Part shown: positions 1-10,422 of the stretch, piece by piece
Layout of the letters: every line of letters begins with the position of its first letter
How positions within the stretch are numbered: position 1 is the first letter of the stretch
Assembly: GCF_033406955.1 (NCBI RefSeq)
Contig: NZ_CP137734.1
Location: 2,542,001 to 2,606,000 of the forward strand
Source: Streptomyces violaceoruber
GTDB taxonomy: Bacteria; Actinomycetota; Actinomycetes; Streptomycetales; Streptomycetaceae
Direction of reading: 5' to 3'
DNA length: 64,000 nucleotides
Program-made: the position numbers and the translations under genes
The notes under the pieces: generated by a model
The model's database searches: none
What the model saw: only the letters and a program-made list of their open reading frames with translations
Told to the model about the DNA's origin: nothing

Positions 1-1
1 C

Positions 2-1216
2 CTCGGCATCGGCGGCGCCACCCTGATGCCGTCGACGATGGCGCTGGTCCGCACGATGTTCACCGACCCCGCCCAGCGGGCGAAGGCGATCGGGCTGTGG
101 TCCGGGGTGATGACGGCCGGGATCGCGCTCGGCTCGGTGATGAGCGGCGTCCTCGTGGAGCACTTCTGGTGGGGCTCGGTCTTCCTGGTGAACCTGCCCG
201 CGATGGCGCTGCTGCTGATCCTCGGTCCGATGCTGCTCCCGGAGTCCAAGAACCCCTCACCCGGGCGCTTCGACCTGCTGAGCGTCCCGCTGTCGATGGC
301 GGCGGTCCTGCCCGTGGTCTACGGCCTCAAGGAGCTGCCCTCCGAGGGCTGGAACGTCCGCTACGTCGTCTCCATCACCGTCGGTCTGCTCTTCGCGGCG
401 CTGTTCGTGCACCGCCAGCGCACCGCGGCCTCGCCGATGATCTCGCCCGCCCTCTTCCGCGGGCACGGTTTCACCCCGGCCGTCGTCCTCAACCTGGTGT
501 CGGCCTTCGGGATGATGGGGTCCTCCTACTTCACCACCCAGTACCTCCAGTCCGTGCTGGACAAGAGCGCGCTGGAGGCCGCGCTGTGGGCCCTGCTGCC
601 GTCGGTCTTCATCGGCTTCGCCGCGCCGCTCGCCATGCGGCTGGTCCAGCTGGGTGTGGAGCGGGCGTACGTGGTGGCGGGCGGTTTCGTGGTCGCGGCG
701 TGCGGTTACGCCCTCCTGGCCTGCGCCGGCACCGACTCCCTGTGGCTGGTGCTGGCGGCCTGCGGCGTCATGGCGGGCGGCATTGTCGCGGTGATGTCCC
801 AGCTCACCGACCTGGCGCTCAGCTCCGCCCCGGTGGAGAAGGCGGGCGCGGCGTCCTCCCTGATGGAGACCGGCACCGAGTTCGGCGGCGCGTTGAGCAT
901 GGCGGTCCTGGGCTCCGTCGGCACGGCCGTCTACCACCACGAGATGCCGGCCTCGGCACCGGACGCGGCTCGGGAAACCCTGGGCGGCGCGCTGTCGGTC
1001 GCCGCACGGCTGCCGGGGTCCGCGGGAGAGGCCCTGGCGACGGCGGCGCGGGAGGCCTTCACCGACGGCATGCGGGGCGCCTCGATCGCGGGCGCGGTGC
1101 TGCTGTTGGCGGCGGCGCTCCCGGCGGCGCGCGCACTGCGCGGCATCCGGGTGCGCGAGAACGCGGCCACGGAAAACGCCGGACAGGCTGACTCGCTCAG
1201 CCCGTCCGGCGTCTGA
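2..1216 (+). CDS. DHA2-family MFS drug exporter (5'-truncated by window edge)
   Basis: Membrane proton antiporter of the 14-helix DHA2 (QacA/EmrB-like) branch of the major facilitator superfamily. The frame is open from base 2, so the true start lies upstream; about 404 residues are visible. The first visible stretch contains the glycine-rich antiporter motif C helix (GVMTAGIALGSVMSG), with the usual proline replaced by valine, followed by roughly nine more hydrophobic segments. Substrate cannot be told from sequence. The last codons (Leu-Ser-Pro-Ser-Gly-Val-stop) are supplied by an interspersed Streptomyces repeat that begins inside the gene, so the natural C terminus may have been replaced. 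The gene is convergent with serA. Confidence 0.85.
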   Translation, partial: LGIGGATLMPSTMALVRTMFTDPAQRAKAIGLWSGVMTAGIALGSVMSGVLVEHFWWGSVFLVNLPAMALLLILGPMLLPESKNPSPGRFDLLSVPLSMAAVLPVVYGLKELPSEGWNVRYVVSITVGLLFAALFVHRQRTAASPMISPALFRGHGFTPAVVLNLVSAFGMMGSSYFTTQYLQSVLDKSALEAALWALLPSVFIGFAAPLAMRLVQLGVERAYVVAGGFVVAACGYALLACAGTDSLWLVLAACGVMAGGIVAVMSQLTDLALSSAPVEKAGAASSLMETGTEFGGALSMAVLGSVGTAVYHHEMPASAPDAARETLGGALSVAARLPGSAGEALATAAREAFTDGMRGASIAGAVLLLAAALPAARALRGIRVRENAATENAGQADSLSPSGV

Positions 1217-1275
1217 GGACGAGGCCCGCTCAGGGCCGTGAGCGGGGGTCCCGGGGGCGGCGGCCCCCGGGTACG
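1195..1275 (+). repeat. Interspersed Streptomyces intergenic repeat, copy 1
   Basis: About 75 bases matching, in inverse orientation, a second copy at 32083-32157. Shared core reads CTCAGCCCGTCCGGCG then TGAGGACGAGG, then a C/G-rich hairpin pair. It overlaps the stop codon of the transporter and contains two hairpins that can act as a terminator. From memory, this sequence recurs in intergenic gaps of many Streptomyces genomes. Confidence 0.7.
1225..1271 (+). terminator. Double hairpin between convergent MFS gene and serA
   Basis: First stem 1225-1232 with 1239-1246 (CCCGCTCA/TGAGCGGG), second stem 1250-1258 with 1263-1271 (CCCGGGGGC/GCCCCCGGG, GGCG loop). No U-run, which is usual in this genus. 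It lies 3' of both convergent genes and could serve both. Confidence 0.6.
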
Positions 1276-1281
1276 GCCGCC

Positions 1282-2871
1282 TCAGACGAGGTTGACGGAC
1301 CGGGCGGACGTGGCGCCGATCTCCGCCGCGACCTCCGCCAGAACCCCGGAGGGCACCGTGTCGTCGACGGTGAGGACGGCCAGCGCCTCGCCGCCGACCG
1401 TCGCGCGGGCGACCTGCATGCCGGCGATGTTGAGACCCGCCTCGCCGATGATCCGGCCGACGGTGCCGACGACGCCGGGACGGTCCTCGTAGCGCAGGAC
1501 GACCATGTGGTCGGCGAGGGCGAGGTCCACGTCGTACTCGCCGATGGCGACGATCTTCTGGAGGTGCTTCGGGCCGGCCAGCGTGCCGGAGACCGACACC
1601 TCCTCGCCGTCCGAGAGGGTGCCGCGCACGATGACGACGTTGCGGTGCTCCGGGGACTCCGAGCTGGTGGTCAGCCGGACCTCGACGCCGCGCTCCTGGG
1701 CGAACAGCGGGGCGTTGACGTACGACACCGTCTCGTCGACGACGTCCTCGAAGACGCCCTTGAGGGCGGACAGCTCCAGCACCTTCACGTCGTGCTGGGT
1801 GATCTCGCCGTAGACCTCGACGTCGAGGCGGACGGCGACCTCACCCGCGAGCGCGGTGAAGATGCGGCCGAGGCGCTCGGCGAGCGGCAGACCGGGCTTG
1901 ACGTCCTCGGCGATGACACCGCCCTGGACGTTGACCGCGTCGGGGACCAGCTCACCGGCGAGGGCCAGGCGGACCGACTTGGCGACGGCGATGCCGGCCT
2001 TCTCCTGGGCCTCGTCGGTGGAGGCGCCGAGGTGCGGGGTGGCGACCACCTGGTCGAACTCGAACAGCGGCGAGTCGGTGCAGGGCTCCTTGGCGTACAC
2101 GTCGAGGCCGGCGCCGGCGACGCGGCCCTCCTTGAGCGCCGAGTACAGCGCCTCCTCGTCGACGATGCCGCCGCGCGCGGCGTTGACGATGCGGACGCTC
2201 GGCTTGACCTTGCGCAGCGCCTCGTCGCCGATCAGGCCGAGGGTCTCGGGGGTCTTGGGCAGGTGGACCGTGATGAAGTCGGAGACCTCCAGCAGCTCGT
2301 CCAGGGACAGCACCTTGACGCCCATCTGCGCGGCCCGCGCGGGCTGCACGTAGGGGTCGTAGGCGACGACCTTCATGCCGAAGGCCGACATGCGCTGCGC
2401 GACGAGCGCGCCGATGCGGCCGAGGCCGACGACGCCGAGGGTCTTCTCGGCCAGCTCCACGCCGGTGTACTTGCTGCGCTTCCACTCGCCGTTCTTCAGC
2501 GCGGCGTTGGCCTGCGGGATGTTGCGGGCGGTGGCGACGATCAGGCCGCAGGCCAGCTCGGCGGCGGTGACGATGTTGGAGGTCGGGGCGTTGACCACCA
2601 TCACGCCGGCCTTGGTGGCGGCGGAGACGTCGACGTTGTCCAGGCCGACCCCGGCGCGCGCGACGACCTTGAGCTTCTTGGCGGCGGCCACGGCCTCGGC
2701 GTCGACCTTGGTCGCGGAGCGGACCAGGATCGCGTCCACGTCGGCGATGGCGGGGAGCAGTTCGGCCCGGTCCGCGCCGTTGCAGTGGCGGATCTCGAAG
2801 TCGGGGCCGAGTGCGTCCACGGTCGCGGGCGACAGCTCTTCAGCGATGAGTACGACGGGTTTCGAGCTCAC
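1282..2871 (-). CDS. serA: D-3-phosphoglycerate dehydrogenase
   Basis: Cytosolic enzyme oxidising 3-phosphoglycerate with NAD+, the first step of serine synthesis. 529 residues, the long form of the family. N-terminal substrate domain interrupted by a Rossmann fold with GLGRIG near residue 152; catalytic Arg (NAARGG), Glu (KEP) and His (TPHLGAS near 283) are present. An intervening (ASB) domain and a C-terminal ACT domain (about residues 455-529, RPGVVGTVGRII) follow; the ACT domain normally binds serine as feedback inhibitor. The GTG at 2871 is chosen because GAGGA sits 5 bases upstream; an in-frame GTG at 2883 lacks this. Downstream of the ilv genes on the same strand but separated from them by a strong hairpin. 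Confidence 0.96.
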   Translation of the reverse strand: MSSKPVVLIAEELSPATVDALGPDFEIRHCNGADRAELLPAIADVDAILVRSATKVDAEAVAAAKKLKVVARAGVGLDNVDVSAATKAGVMVVNAPTSNIVTAAELACGLIVATARNIPQANAALKNGEWKRSKYTGVELAEKTLGVVGLGRIGALVAQRMSAFGMKVVAYDPYVQPARAAQMGVKVLSLDELLEVSDFITVHLPKTPETLGLIGDEALRKVKPSVRIVNAARGGIVDEEALYSALKEGRVAGAGLDVYAKEPCTDSPLFEFDQVVATPHLGASTDEAQEKAGIAVAKSVRLALAGELVPDAVNVQGGVIAEDVKPGLPLAERLGRIFTALAGEVAVRLDVEVYGEITQHDVKVLELSALKGVFEDVVDETVSYVNAPLFAQERGVEVRLTTSSESPEHRNVVIVRGTLSDGEEVSVSGTLAGPKHLQKIVAIGEYDVDLALADHMVVLRYEDRPGVVGTVGRIIGEAGLNIAGMQVARATVGGEALAVLTVDDTVPSGVLAEVAAEIGATSARSVNLV

Positions 2872-2982
2872 GTGAGTCCTCACAAGTCCAATGCGGACGG
2901 CCGTCCCGACGGCCGCATGCGGAGGGTTGCTAGCCGCGTGGAAGACGCACGACGCTGTGGGCCTGACGCGTATGTGTTCAGC

Positions 2983-3010
2983 AGTCTAGTGGCGTGGCGG
3001 GCAGTGTCCT
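2983..3010 (-). promoter_or_regulatory. Possible serA promoter
   Basis: On the minus strand a -10-like TAGACT (2983-2988) lies 16 bases after AGGACA (3005-3010). The leader down to serA is about 110 bases and holds a short CGGCCGT/ACGGCCG hairpin (about 2899-2915). Motif match only. Confidence 0.3.
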
Positions 3011-3044
3011 GCGCCTCTGCGGAAGCATCACCCGGAAGTGGATC

Positions 3045-3080
3045 CCGCGGGGGCGCCCGGCGCGCCGGGCGCCCCCGCGG
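3045..3080 (-). terminator. Perfect 36-base palindrome after ilvC
   Basis: Every base of 3045-3080 pairs with its mirror position (CCGCGGGGGCGCCCGGCG and its complement), giving an 18-bp arm with practically no loop. It starts 9 bases beyond the ilvC stop and most likely ends the ilvBNC transcript. Confidence 0.7.
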
Positions 3081-3089
3081 GGCAAAGAC

Positions 3090-4226
<1,137 letters not shown>

Positions 4227-4751
4227 TTACGCGGACCGGTCGAGTGCGCGCAGCGAGCGGTCCGTGATCGAACGGGCGCCGCGGCCGATGGCGATCGTGC
4301 CGGACTGGACGAGCTCCTTGATGCCGTACGGTTCCAGCATCCGGAGCATGGCGGTCAGCTTGTCGCTGCTGCCGGTGGCCTCGATGGTGACGGCCTCCGG
4401 GGAGACGTCGACCGTCTTGGCGCGGAACAGCTGGACGATCTCGACGATCTGGGAGCGCGTCTCGTTGTCGGAGCGCACCTTCACCAGAACGAGTTCGCGC
4501 TGGACGGCCTGGGTGGGCTCCAGCTCGACGATCTTGAGCACGTTCACCAGCTTGTTGAGCTGCTTGGTGACCTGCTCCAGCGGGAAGTCCTCGACGCTCA
4601 CCACGATGGTGATGCGGGAGATGTCGGGGTGCTCGGTGACGCCGACGGCGAGCGAGTCGATGTTGAAGCCGCGGCGGGAGAAGAGGGCGGTGATCCGCGC
4701 CAGGACGCCGGGGGTGTTCTCCACCAGGACGGAGAGCGTGTGCTTGGACAT
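4227..4751 (-). CDS. ilvN: Acetolactate synthase small (regulatory) subunit
   Basis: Regulatory partner of IlvB; binds branched-chain amino acids (usually valine) and stimulates and feedback-inhibits the catalytic subunit. 174 residues, standard length. N-terminal ACT domain (VLVENTPGVLARITALFSRRG, residues 8-28) followed by the ALS small-subunit C-terminal domain containing SGTIAIGRG near residue 155. Starts 21 bases after ilvB stops, so it is cotranscribed and probably translationally linked. Confidence 0.96.
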   Translation of the reverse strand: MSKHTLSVLVENTPGVLARITALFSRRGFNIDSLAVGVTEHPDISRITIVVSVEDFPLEQVTKQLNKLVNVLKIVELEPTQAVQRELVLVKVRSDNETRSQIVEIVQLFRAKTVDVSPEAVTIEATGSSDKLTAMLRMLEPYGIKELVQSGTIAIGRGARSITDRSLRALDRSA

Positions 4752-4772
4752 GGTCTCTTCGGTCTCTCTCGC

Positions 4773-6614
4773 TCAGTCGTCTTCGTTGTCGCCGAAGTCG
4801 GGGCGGACGTCCCGGGCGGCCAGGATCTCGTCGTTGGAGGTGCCGGCGGCGACCATCGGCCAGACCATGGCGTCCTCGTGGACGATGAAGTCGACGACGA
4901 CGGGGCGGTCGTTGACGGAGTTGGCCTCCTCGATCACCTTGTCGAGGTCGGCGGGGTCCTCGCAGCGGATGGCGTAGCAGCCCATGGCCTCCGACAGCTT
5001 CACGAAGTCGGGGACGCGGGTGCCGCGGGCCTCCGGGTTGACGTCGTCCGGGCCGGAGTGCAGCACCGTGTTGGAGTACCGCTGGTTGTAGAACAGGGTC
5101 TGCCACTGGCGGACCATCCCGAGGGCGCCGTTGTTGATGACGGCGACCTTGATCGGGATGTTGTTCAGGGCGCAGGTGGTCAGTTCCTGGTTGGTCATCT
5201 GGAAGCAGCCGTCGCCGTCGATCGCCCAGACGGTGCGGCCGGGCATGCCGGCCTGGGCGCCCATGGCCGCCGGGACCGCGTAGCCCATGGTCCCCGCGCC
5301 GCCCGAGTTCAGCCAGGTGGCGGGCTTTTCGTACTGGACGAAGTGCGCGGCCCACATCTGGTGCTGGCCGACGCCCGCCGCGAAGATCGTGCCCTCGGGT
5401 GCCAGCTGCCCGATGCGCTCGATGACCTGCTGCGGGGAGAGCGAGCCGTCCTCGGGCTGGTCGTAGCCGAGGGGGTAGGTGTCGCGCCAGCGGCTCAGGT
5501 CCTTCCACCAGGCGCTGTAGTCGCCCTTGTTGCCCTCGTCGTGCTCCTTCTGGACGGCCTGCACGAGGTCGGCGACGACCTCGCGGGCGTCGCCGACGAT
5601 CGGCACGTCGGCGGCGCGGTTCTTGCCGATCTCGGCCGGGTCGATGTCGGCGTGGACGATCTTGGCGTGCGGGGCGAAGCTGTCCAGCTTGCCGGTGACG
5701 CGGTCGTCGAAGCGGGCTCCGAGGGCGACGATCAGGTCGGCCTTCTGCAGCGCGGTGACGGCGGTGACCGCACCGTGCATGCCCGGCATTCCCACGTGCA
5801 GCGGGTGGCTGTCGGGGAACGCGCCGAGCGCCATCAGGGTGGTGGTGACGGGCGCTCCGGTGAGTTCGGCGAGGACCTTCAGCTCGGCGGTGGCCTTCGC
5901 CTTGAGGACGCCGCCGCCGACGTAGAGCACGGGCCGCTTCGCCGCGGAGATCAGCTTGGCCGCCTCGCGGATCTGCTTGGCGTGCGGCTTGGTGACCGGG
6001 CGGTAGCCGGGCAGGTCCATGACCGGCGGCCAGGAGAAGGTGGTCTTCTTCTGGAGGATGTCCTTGGGGATGTCGACCAGGACGGGGCCGGGGCGGCCGG
6101 TGGAGGCGATGTGGAACGCCTGCGCGATCACCCGGGGGATGTCCTCGGCCTTGGTGACCAGGAAGCTGTGCTTGGTGATCGGCATGGTGATGCCGACGAT
6201 GTCCGCCTCCTGGAAGGCGTCCGTGCCGATCGCGGAGGAGACCACCTGCCCGGTGATCGCGACCAGCGGCACGGAGTCCAGGTTGGCGTCGGCGATCGGG
6301 GTCACCAGGTTGGTGGCCCCGGGGCCCGAGGTCGCCATGCAGACGCCGACCTTGCCGGTGGCCTGCGCGTAGCCGGTGGCCGCGTGGCCGGCGCCCTGCT
6401 CGTGGCGGACCAGGACGTGGCGCACCCTGGTGGAGTCCATCAGCGGGTCGTAGGCCGGAAGGATGGTGCCTCCGGGGATGCCGAATACGGTGTCGGCGCC
6501 GACCTCCTCGAGAGAGCGAATGAGGGACTGCGCACCCGTGACGTGCTCGGGGGCGGACTGTCCTCCGGATCGGGGCCGGGGCTGCGGGTGAGCCCCGGTG
6601 GCCTGCTCGGTCAT
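4773..6614 (-). CDS. ilvB: Acetolactate synthase large (catalytic) subunit
   Basis: Thiamine-diphosphate enzyme condensing pyruvate with pyruvate or 2-ketobutyrate; first common step of valine, leucine and isoleucine synthesis. 613 residues from the ATG at 6614. N-terminal TPP-binding domain with the catalytic Glu in [10 protein letters not shown] (near 80), central FAD/NAD-like domain, C-terminal TPP domain with [12 protein letters not shown] (GDG...N metal motif near 460). The frame is open much further upstream (to 6908), but that extension runs through the attenuator and has no conserved sequence, so 6614 is preferred. Expression is expected to respond to charged Ile/Leu/Val tRNA through the leader described separately. 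Confidence 0.96.
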   Translation of the reverse strand: MTEQATGAHPQPRPRSGGQSAPEHVTGAQSLIRSLEEVGADTVFGIPGGTILPAYDPLMDSTRVRHVLVRHEQGAGHAATGYAQATGKVGVCMATSGPGATNLVTPIADANLDSVPLVAITGQVVSSAIGTDAFQEADIVGITMPITKHSFLVTKAEDIPRVIAQAFHIASTGRPGPVLVDIPKDILQKKTTFSWPPVMDLPGYRPVTKPHAKQIREAAKLISAAKRPVLYVGGGVLKAKATAELKVLAELTGAPVTTTLMALGAFPDSHPLHVGMPGMHGAVTAVTALQKADLIVALGARFDDRVTGKLDSFAPHAKIVHADIDPAEIGKNRAADVPIVGDAREVVADLVQAVQKEHDEGNKGDYSAWWKDLSRWRDTYPLGYDQPEDGSLSPQQVIERIGQLAPEGTIFAAGVGQHQMWAAHFVQYEKPATWLNSGGAGTMGYAVPAAMGAQAGMPGRTVWAIDGDGCFQMTNQELTTCALNNIPIKVAVINNGALGMVRQWQTLFYNQRYSNTVLHSGPDDVNPEARGTRVPDFVKLSEAMGCYAIRCEDPADLDKVIEEANSVNDRPVVVDFIVHEDAMVWPMVAAGTSNDEILAARDVRPDFGDNEDD

Positions 6615-6693
6615 CGGCGTTCTCTTCTCGATGCTGAGGGTTTTTGCGAGATTCGGACGATCTGTGCTGCTGCTCGGCAGGTGCCTGTGCAAC

Positions 6694-6727
6694 AAAAAAC
6701 CCCTCGTGCCGTAAGGCAAGCGAGGGG
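6694..6727 (-). terminator. ilvB attenuator terminator
   Basis: Stem CCCCTCG (6700-6706) with CGAGGGG (6721-6727), extended by TGCC/GGCA (6707-6710/6715-6718) with two unpaired bases. On the minus strand it is followed directly by TTTTTTG (6694-6699), the only classical U-tract terminator noticed in the window, as expected for a regulated terminator. Confidence 0.88.
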
Positions 6728-6794
6728 AGCGCGTCGGTGTGGGTCGCGGGGAGTCCGGGTCGGTCCGGACGTCACCAGCTTCAGCCGACGCGCT
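6728..6794 (-). promoter_or_regulatory. ilvB attenuation leader, competing stem
   Basis: The last leader-peptide codons (6784-6794, CGCGTCGGC-type) can pair with 6728-6738 (CACCGACGCGC in minus orientation), which touches the 5' arm of the terminator. Ribosome position on the leader peptide would decide whether this stem forms. The geometry is seen; the mechanism is inferred from well-known amino-acid attenuators. Confidence 0.65.
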
Positions 6795-6822
6795 TTCCAA
6801 GTACGAGAATTCGGGTGCGCAT
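6781..6822 (-). CDS. ilvB leader peptide
   Basis: Thirteen-residue reading frame [13 protein letters not shown] ending in TGA, with GGAGGGAAGG upstream of its ATG (6820-6822). It carries Ile, Leu, Val, Leu in a row plus a later Val, the three products of the pathway, and ends just before the competing stem and terminator. This is the classic layout of a branched-chain amino-acid attenuator in which ribosome stalling on scarce charged tRNA allows read-through into ilvB. Confidence 0.88.
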   Translation of the reverse strand: MRTRILVLGKRVG

Positions 6823-6855
6823 GGCACTGACCTTCCCTCCGGCGCACACTCACTG

Positions 6856-9800
6856 TCAAGTGGGTGGGACGGGAGTCTCATTATGTGAGCGAAGGGCCGT
6901 GCCACCACTCAGAACGGCCGGCAGTCCGGAGGGAACACCGCCCGTGACCTGACCCGGGCCCGGGCCGCCGACACCCTTGGCGTAGACCCCGGCACCGCCG
7001 CCCGCGAAGGCCGGCTCGGCCGGCCCGTGGGGCACCGGGTAGTGACCGGCCGCGAGCGCTCTGCGCAGCCGGTACTCGTCCAGGGCCCCGGAGAACGCCA
7101 TGCCCTGTCCGTGCGTACAGCCCATCGCGCGCAGGGCGACGATCTGCTCGGGCAGGTCGACACCGTCGGCCACGGACTTCAGTCCGAGGTCGGTGGCGAT
7201 GCGCAGCAGACCACTGGTGATCTTGTGCAGCCGCGCGGACTCCACGACGCCCTCGACCAGGCCCCGGTCGAGCTTCAGGACGTCCACGGGCAGGCGCCGC
7301 AGCGCCGTGATCGCCGCGTAGCCGCTGCCGAAGCCGTCCAGGGCGATCCGGACGCCGACCCTGCGCAGGGCGTTCAGCCGGCGGTCCAGCTCGTCGAGGC
7401 CGACCCGTGGGTCAATGTCCGACAGCTCGATCACAAGGGAGCCCGGGGGCAGTCCGTGCCGGGTCAGCAGGGCCTCCACGGAGCCCAGCGGCATGGAACG
7501 GTCCAGCAGGCGGCGGGCGCCGATGCGTATGGCCACGGACACGGACAGCCCGGCCGCCGCGCGCTCGGCGGCCTGCTCGACGGCCTCGCGCAGCACCCAG
7601 CGGTCGAGTTCGGCGGTTCTGTCGCCCTCCTCGGTCACCCGCAGGAACTCGGCGGGGGTGAACAGCACGCCCTGCGAGGAGCGCCAGCGCGCCTGGGCGC
7701 ACACCGACGTGATCCGGCCGTCCGTCAGCGAGACCACGGGCTGGTGCAGCAGGGCGAACTCGCCGTCGTGCAGCGCGGCCCGCAGCCGGGTGGCCAGCTC
7801 GGCCTTGCGTACGACGTCCTGCTGCATCTGCGGTCGGTACAGCTCGACGCGCCCCTTGCCGCCCGCCTTGGCCCGGTACATGGCGAGGTCGGCGTTGCGC
7901 AGCAACTCGCCGGCGCCCAGACCCGGTTCGGCGAAGGCGACGCCGATGGAGGCGTTGACCCGGACTTCGTTGCCGTCGATGAGGTAGGGCTGGGAGAGCG
8001 TCAGTCTGAGCCGGTCGGCCAACTCGCGGATGTGGCCCTCGCGGGCGGCCCGGTCCCGGGCGCCGTCCCCGACGATGAGGGCCGCGAACTCGTCACCGCC
8101 CAGTCGGGAGGCGGTGTCGCCCTTGCGGACGGCCTCGTGGAGTCTGCGGGCGGCCTGGACGAGCAGCTCGTCCCCGGCCTGGTGCCCGATGGTGTCGTTG
8201 ACGCCCTTGAAGCCGTCGAGGTCGATGAAGAGCACCGCCGTCCCGCGCAGGGCGGCGCCCCGGTCCGAGGCGCGGCGGCCGGAGAGGGCCTGCTGGACGC
8301 GCCGGGTGAACAGGGCGCGGTTGGGCAGGTCGGTGAGCGGGTCGTGTTCGGCGTTGTGCTGGAGCTGCGCCTGGAGGCGCACTCTCTCGGTCACGTCCCG
8401 GCTGTTGAAGATGAGGCCGCCGTGGTGCCGGTTGACGGTGGACTCGACGTTGAGCCACCCTCCCCCGCCCCCGGAACGGAAGCGGCACTCGATGCGTGTG
8501 GTGGGTTCCTCGACCGGGTTGGCGGCCAGGAACCGGCGTACCTCGTGCACCACGCAGCCGAGGTCCTCGGGGTGGATGAGCCCGGCCAGTTCGGTGCCCA
8601 CCAGCTCCTCCGCGGGCCGTCCGTAGACCCCGGCGGCGGCCGGGGAGACGTAGCGGAGGATGCCGTTGGGCGCGGCGATCATGATGACGTCGCTGGAGCC
8701 CTGGACCAGGGAGCGGAAGTGGTTCTCCTTCTGGGCCAGTTCCTGGGTGAGGACGATGTTGTCGAGCAGCATGATGCCCTGCCTGACGACGAGCGCGAGC
8801 ACGACGGTGCCGCCGGTCAGCAGGACCACGCGGTCGACGCTGCGGCCGTTGAGCACGTTGTAGAGGATGCCCAGGGTGCAGACGGCGGCCGCGAGGTACG
8901 GCGTGAGCGCGGCCAGGGACCCGGCGATGGGGCGGGCGGCCGGATAGCGGCCCCGTTCGCCGCCCTGCCCGGGTCCGGGCAGGGCGGGGGGCGGGGCGGT
9001 CGGTGCCGACGGGGGCGGGGCGGTCGGTGCCGGCGGTGGCGGGGCGGACGGTGCCGAGGGGGGCGGGGGCTGGTGACCGCTGCCGCGCTGGCCGGGCACG
9101 TGCTCGCGCACCACGCGGGTGTGGCCGCCGGTCCCCGTCTCGTCCGGCGTCGCCCGCCCGCGCCGGGACGCGGCCCAGGGGGCGTACGCGAGCAGCAGGG
9201 AGCCGGCGAACCAGCCCGCGTCGAGCAACTGCCCGGAGCGGTAGCTGTTGTGCAGCAGCGGCGAGGTGAACAGGGCGTCGCACACCACGGTCAGGGCGAG
9301 CGCGCCGATGGCGGTGTTGACGGCGGATCTGCAGACGGGCGACCGCCGGAAGTGCAGGGCGAGCACCATGCTGACGAGGGCGATGTCGAGCAGCGGGTAG
9401 GCCACCGAGAGCGCGGCGTGCGCCACGCTGGACCCGCCCTCGGCCTTGGCCGCCTGGGCGAGCGCCAGGCTCCAGGCCAGGGTCAGCAGCGAACCGCCGA
9501 TCAGCCAGGCGTCCAGGCCCAGGCAGATCCAGCCGGCCTTGGTCACCGGCCGCTTGGCCAGCACGAGGAGCCCCACGATGGAGGGCGGGGCGAAGCACAG
9601 GAAGAACAGATCCGCGTAGCTGGGGTTGGGCACCGGCACCCGCAGCACGACCTCGTACCACCCCCAGACCAGATTGCCCAGGGACGCCATCGCCGAGGAG
9701 AGGGCGAAGAGCAGCCAGGCCGGTCGAAAGCGGACGCGGCGTCCGCGGGCGTAGAGGAAGCAGGAGACGGCGGCGGCGGCCGCGGCGGCGCTCAGCCCGA

Positions 9801-10224
9801 AGTCGCCCATGATCTTGGCGACGTACTGCGAACCCCAGCCGAGCGCGGCACCAACGGCGTAGGCCGCGCAGACCAGGGCGAGCACGAGCTGGCGGACGAG
9901 GGGTGGCCCACCGGCGGCGGCCGACGGCCGGGGCAGCAGCGGCCCGGGCCCGGCCTGTCCGCGCAGCGCTCCGTCCAGCGTGGGCGCGGGGGGCGGACTC
10001 ACCGGGGCCTCCGGGTCCGCACCGCTCCCGCGTCCCGCGCGCACCGGTGGACCGGCCGGTCCTGCCTGCTGCGGTCGTCCGGTCGGTGCGGGTGGGGGCA
10101 GCGCGGAGCGGGCCGGCCGCCGTGGTGGCCGGCCCGACCCCGTCGGCGCGCGGTCGTGGTCGTGGTCGTGGCCGTGCGCCAGGGTCGCCGGCGGCGGCTC
10201 CGCCGCGTCGGATCGTCGGTCCAT
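6856..10224 (-). CDS. Membrane PAS-GGDEF-EAL protein with degenerate EAL domain
   Basis: Predicted cyclic-di-GMP signalling protein, 1122 residues. Order: His/Asp-rich and Pro-rich N terminus (HGHDHDHD near residue 18), about nine to ten membrane helices (residues ~125-480) interrupted by a Pro/Ala/Thr repeat linker (~385-410), PAS domain (~505-625), GGDEF domain, EAL-like domain. The GGDEF half looks active: RLGGDEF, with an RKGD inhibitory I-site five residues before it. The EAL half looks inactive: EAL is replaced by CAQ, the DDFGTGYSS loop reads DGFGSGYAA, and the ELTES-type metal site reads ELSD. Known family logic suggests a diguanylate cyclase with a sensory or scaffolding EAL module. 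Weak ribosome site at the ATG. Its 3' end contains the likely ilvB promoter. Confidence 0.85.
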   Translation of the reverse strand: MDRRSDAAEPPPATLAHGHDHDHDRAPTGSGRPPRRPARSALPPPAPTGRPQQAGPAGPPVRAGRGSGADPEAPVSPPPAPTLDGALRGQAGPGPLLPRPSAAAGGPPLVRQLVLALVCAAYAVGAALGWGSQYVAKIMGDFGLSAAAAAAAVSCFLYARGRRVRFRPAWLLFALSSAMASLGNLVWGWYEVVLRVPVPNPSYADLFFLCFAPPSIVGLLVLAKRPVTKAGWICLGLDAWLIGGSLLTLAWSLALAQAAKAEGGSSVAHAALSVAYPLLDIALVSMVLALHFRRSPVCRSAVNTAIGALALTVVCDALFTSPLLHNSYRSGQLLDAGWFAGSLLLAYAPWAASRRGRATPDETGTGGHTRVVREHVPGQRGSGHQPPPPSAPSAPPPPAPTAPPPSAPTAPPPALPGPGQGGERGRYPAARPIAGSLAALTPYLAAAVCTLGILYNVLNGRSVDRVVLLTGGTVVLALVVRQGIMLLDNIVLTQELAQKENHFRSLVQGSSDVIMIAAPNGILRYVSPAAAGVYGRPAEELVGTELAGLIHPEDLGCVVHEVRRFLAANPVEEPTTRIECRFRSGGGGGWLNVESTVNRHHGGLIFNSRDVTERVRLQAQLQHNAEHDPLTDLPNRALFTRRVQQALSGRRASDRGAALRGTAVLFIDLDGFKGVNDTIGHQAGDELLVQAARRLHEAVRKGDTASRLGGDEFAALIVGDGARDRAAREGHIRELADRLRLTLSQPYLIDGNEVRVNASIGVAFAEPGLGAGELLRNADLAMYRAKAGGKGRVELYRPQMQQDVVRKAELATRLRAALHDGEFALLHQPVVSLTDGRITSVCAQARWRSSQGVLFTPAEFLRVTEEGDRTAELDRWVLREAVEQAAERAAAGLSVSVAIRIGARRLLDRSMPLGSVEALLTRHGLPPGSLVIELSDIDPRVGLDELDRRLNALRRVGVRIALDGFGSGYAAITALRRLPVDVLKLDRGLVEGVVESARLHKITSGLLRIATDLGLKSVADGVDLPEQIVALRAMGCTHGQGMAFSGALDEYRLRRALAAGHYPVPHGPAEPAFAGGGAGVYAKGVGGPGPGQVTGGVPSGLPAVLSGGTALRSHNETPVPPT
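6880..6885 (-). promoter_or_regulatory. Possible ilvB -10 element
   Basis: Minus-strand CATAAT about 58 bases before the leader ATG, inside the 3' end of the upstream GGDEF-EAL gene. No convincing -35 was found at 16-18 bases. Confidence 0.3.
8991..9062 (-). repeat. 24-bp tandem repeat, three copies, inside the GGDEF-EAL gene
   Basis: Three adjacent 24-base units beginning GCGGGGCGGTCGGTGCCG on the plus strand (8991, 9015, 9039; the last imperfect and 23-24 bases). Being a multiple of three, each unit encodes an 8-residue Pro/Ala/Thr block ([12 protein letters not shown]) in the linker between membrane segments, so copy changes keep the frame. Confidence 0.75.
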
Positions 10225-10422
10225 AGGCCGTGCATCGCCCGTCGCCCCCCTCCACAGTCTGAGATGTCCATCCCCGGCGCCGTACGGTGCGCGGCGCGTC
10301 CCCTGTCGGACGATACACCAGTCTCGTCACTCAGGGACATAGGTTCTCTACGCTCCGTGACGACCAGCGGATATGCGGGCACCCACCGCATCCGGGGAGT
10401 CGCGGAGGGTGCTCGAGACGGA

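Noticed and set aside
6851..6860. TTGACA on the minus strand at 6854-6859 as -35 of ilvB
   Set aside because: No -10-like hexamer at 16-19 bases downstream, and it would place the start inside the leader ribosome site.
6615..6908. N-terminal extension of IlvB
   Set aside because: It would translate through the leader peptide, competing stem and terminator, and matches no IlvB sequence.
10225..10422. Possible small gene between the GGDEF-EAL protein and the dehydrogenase
   Set aside because: Frames there lack start signals and are extensions of shadow frames; treated as a promoter region.
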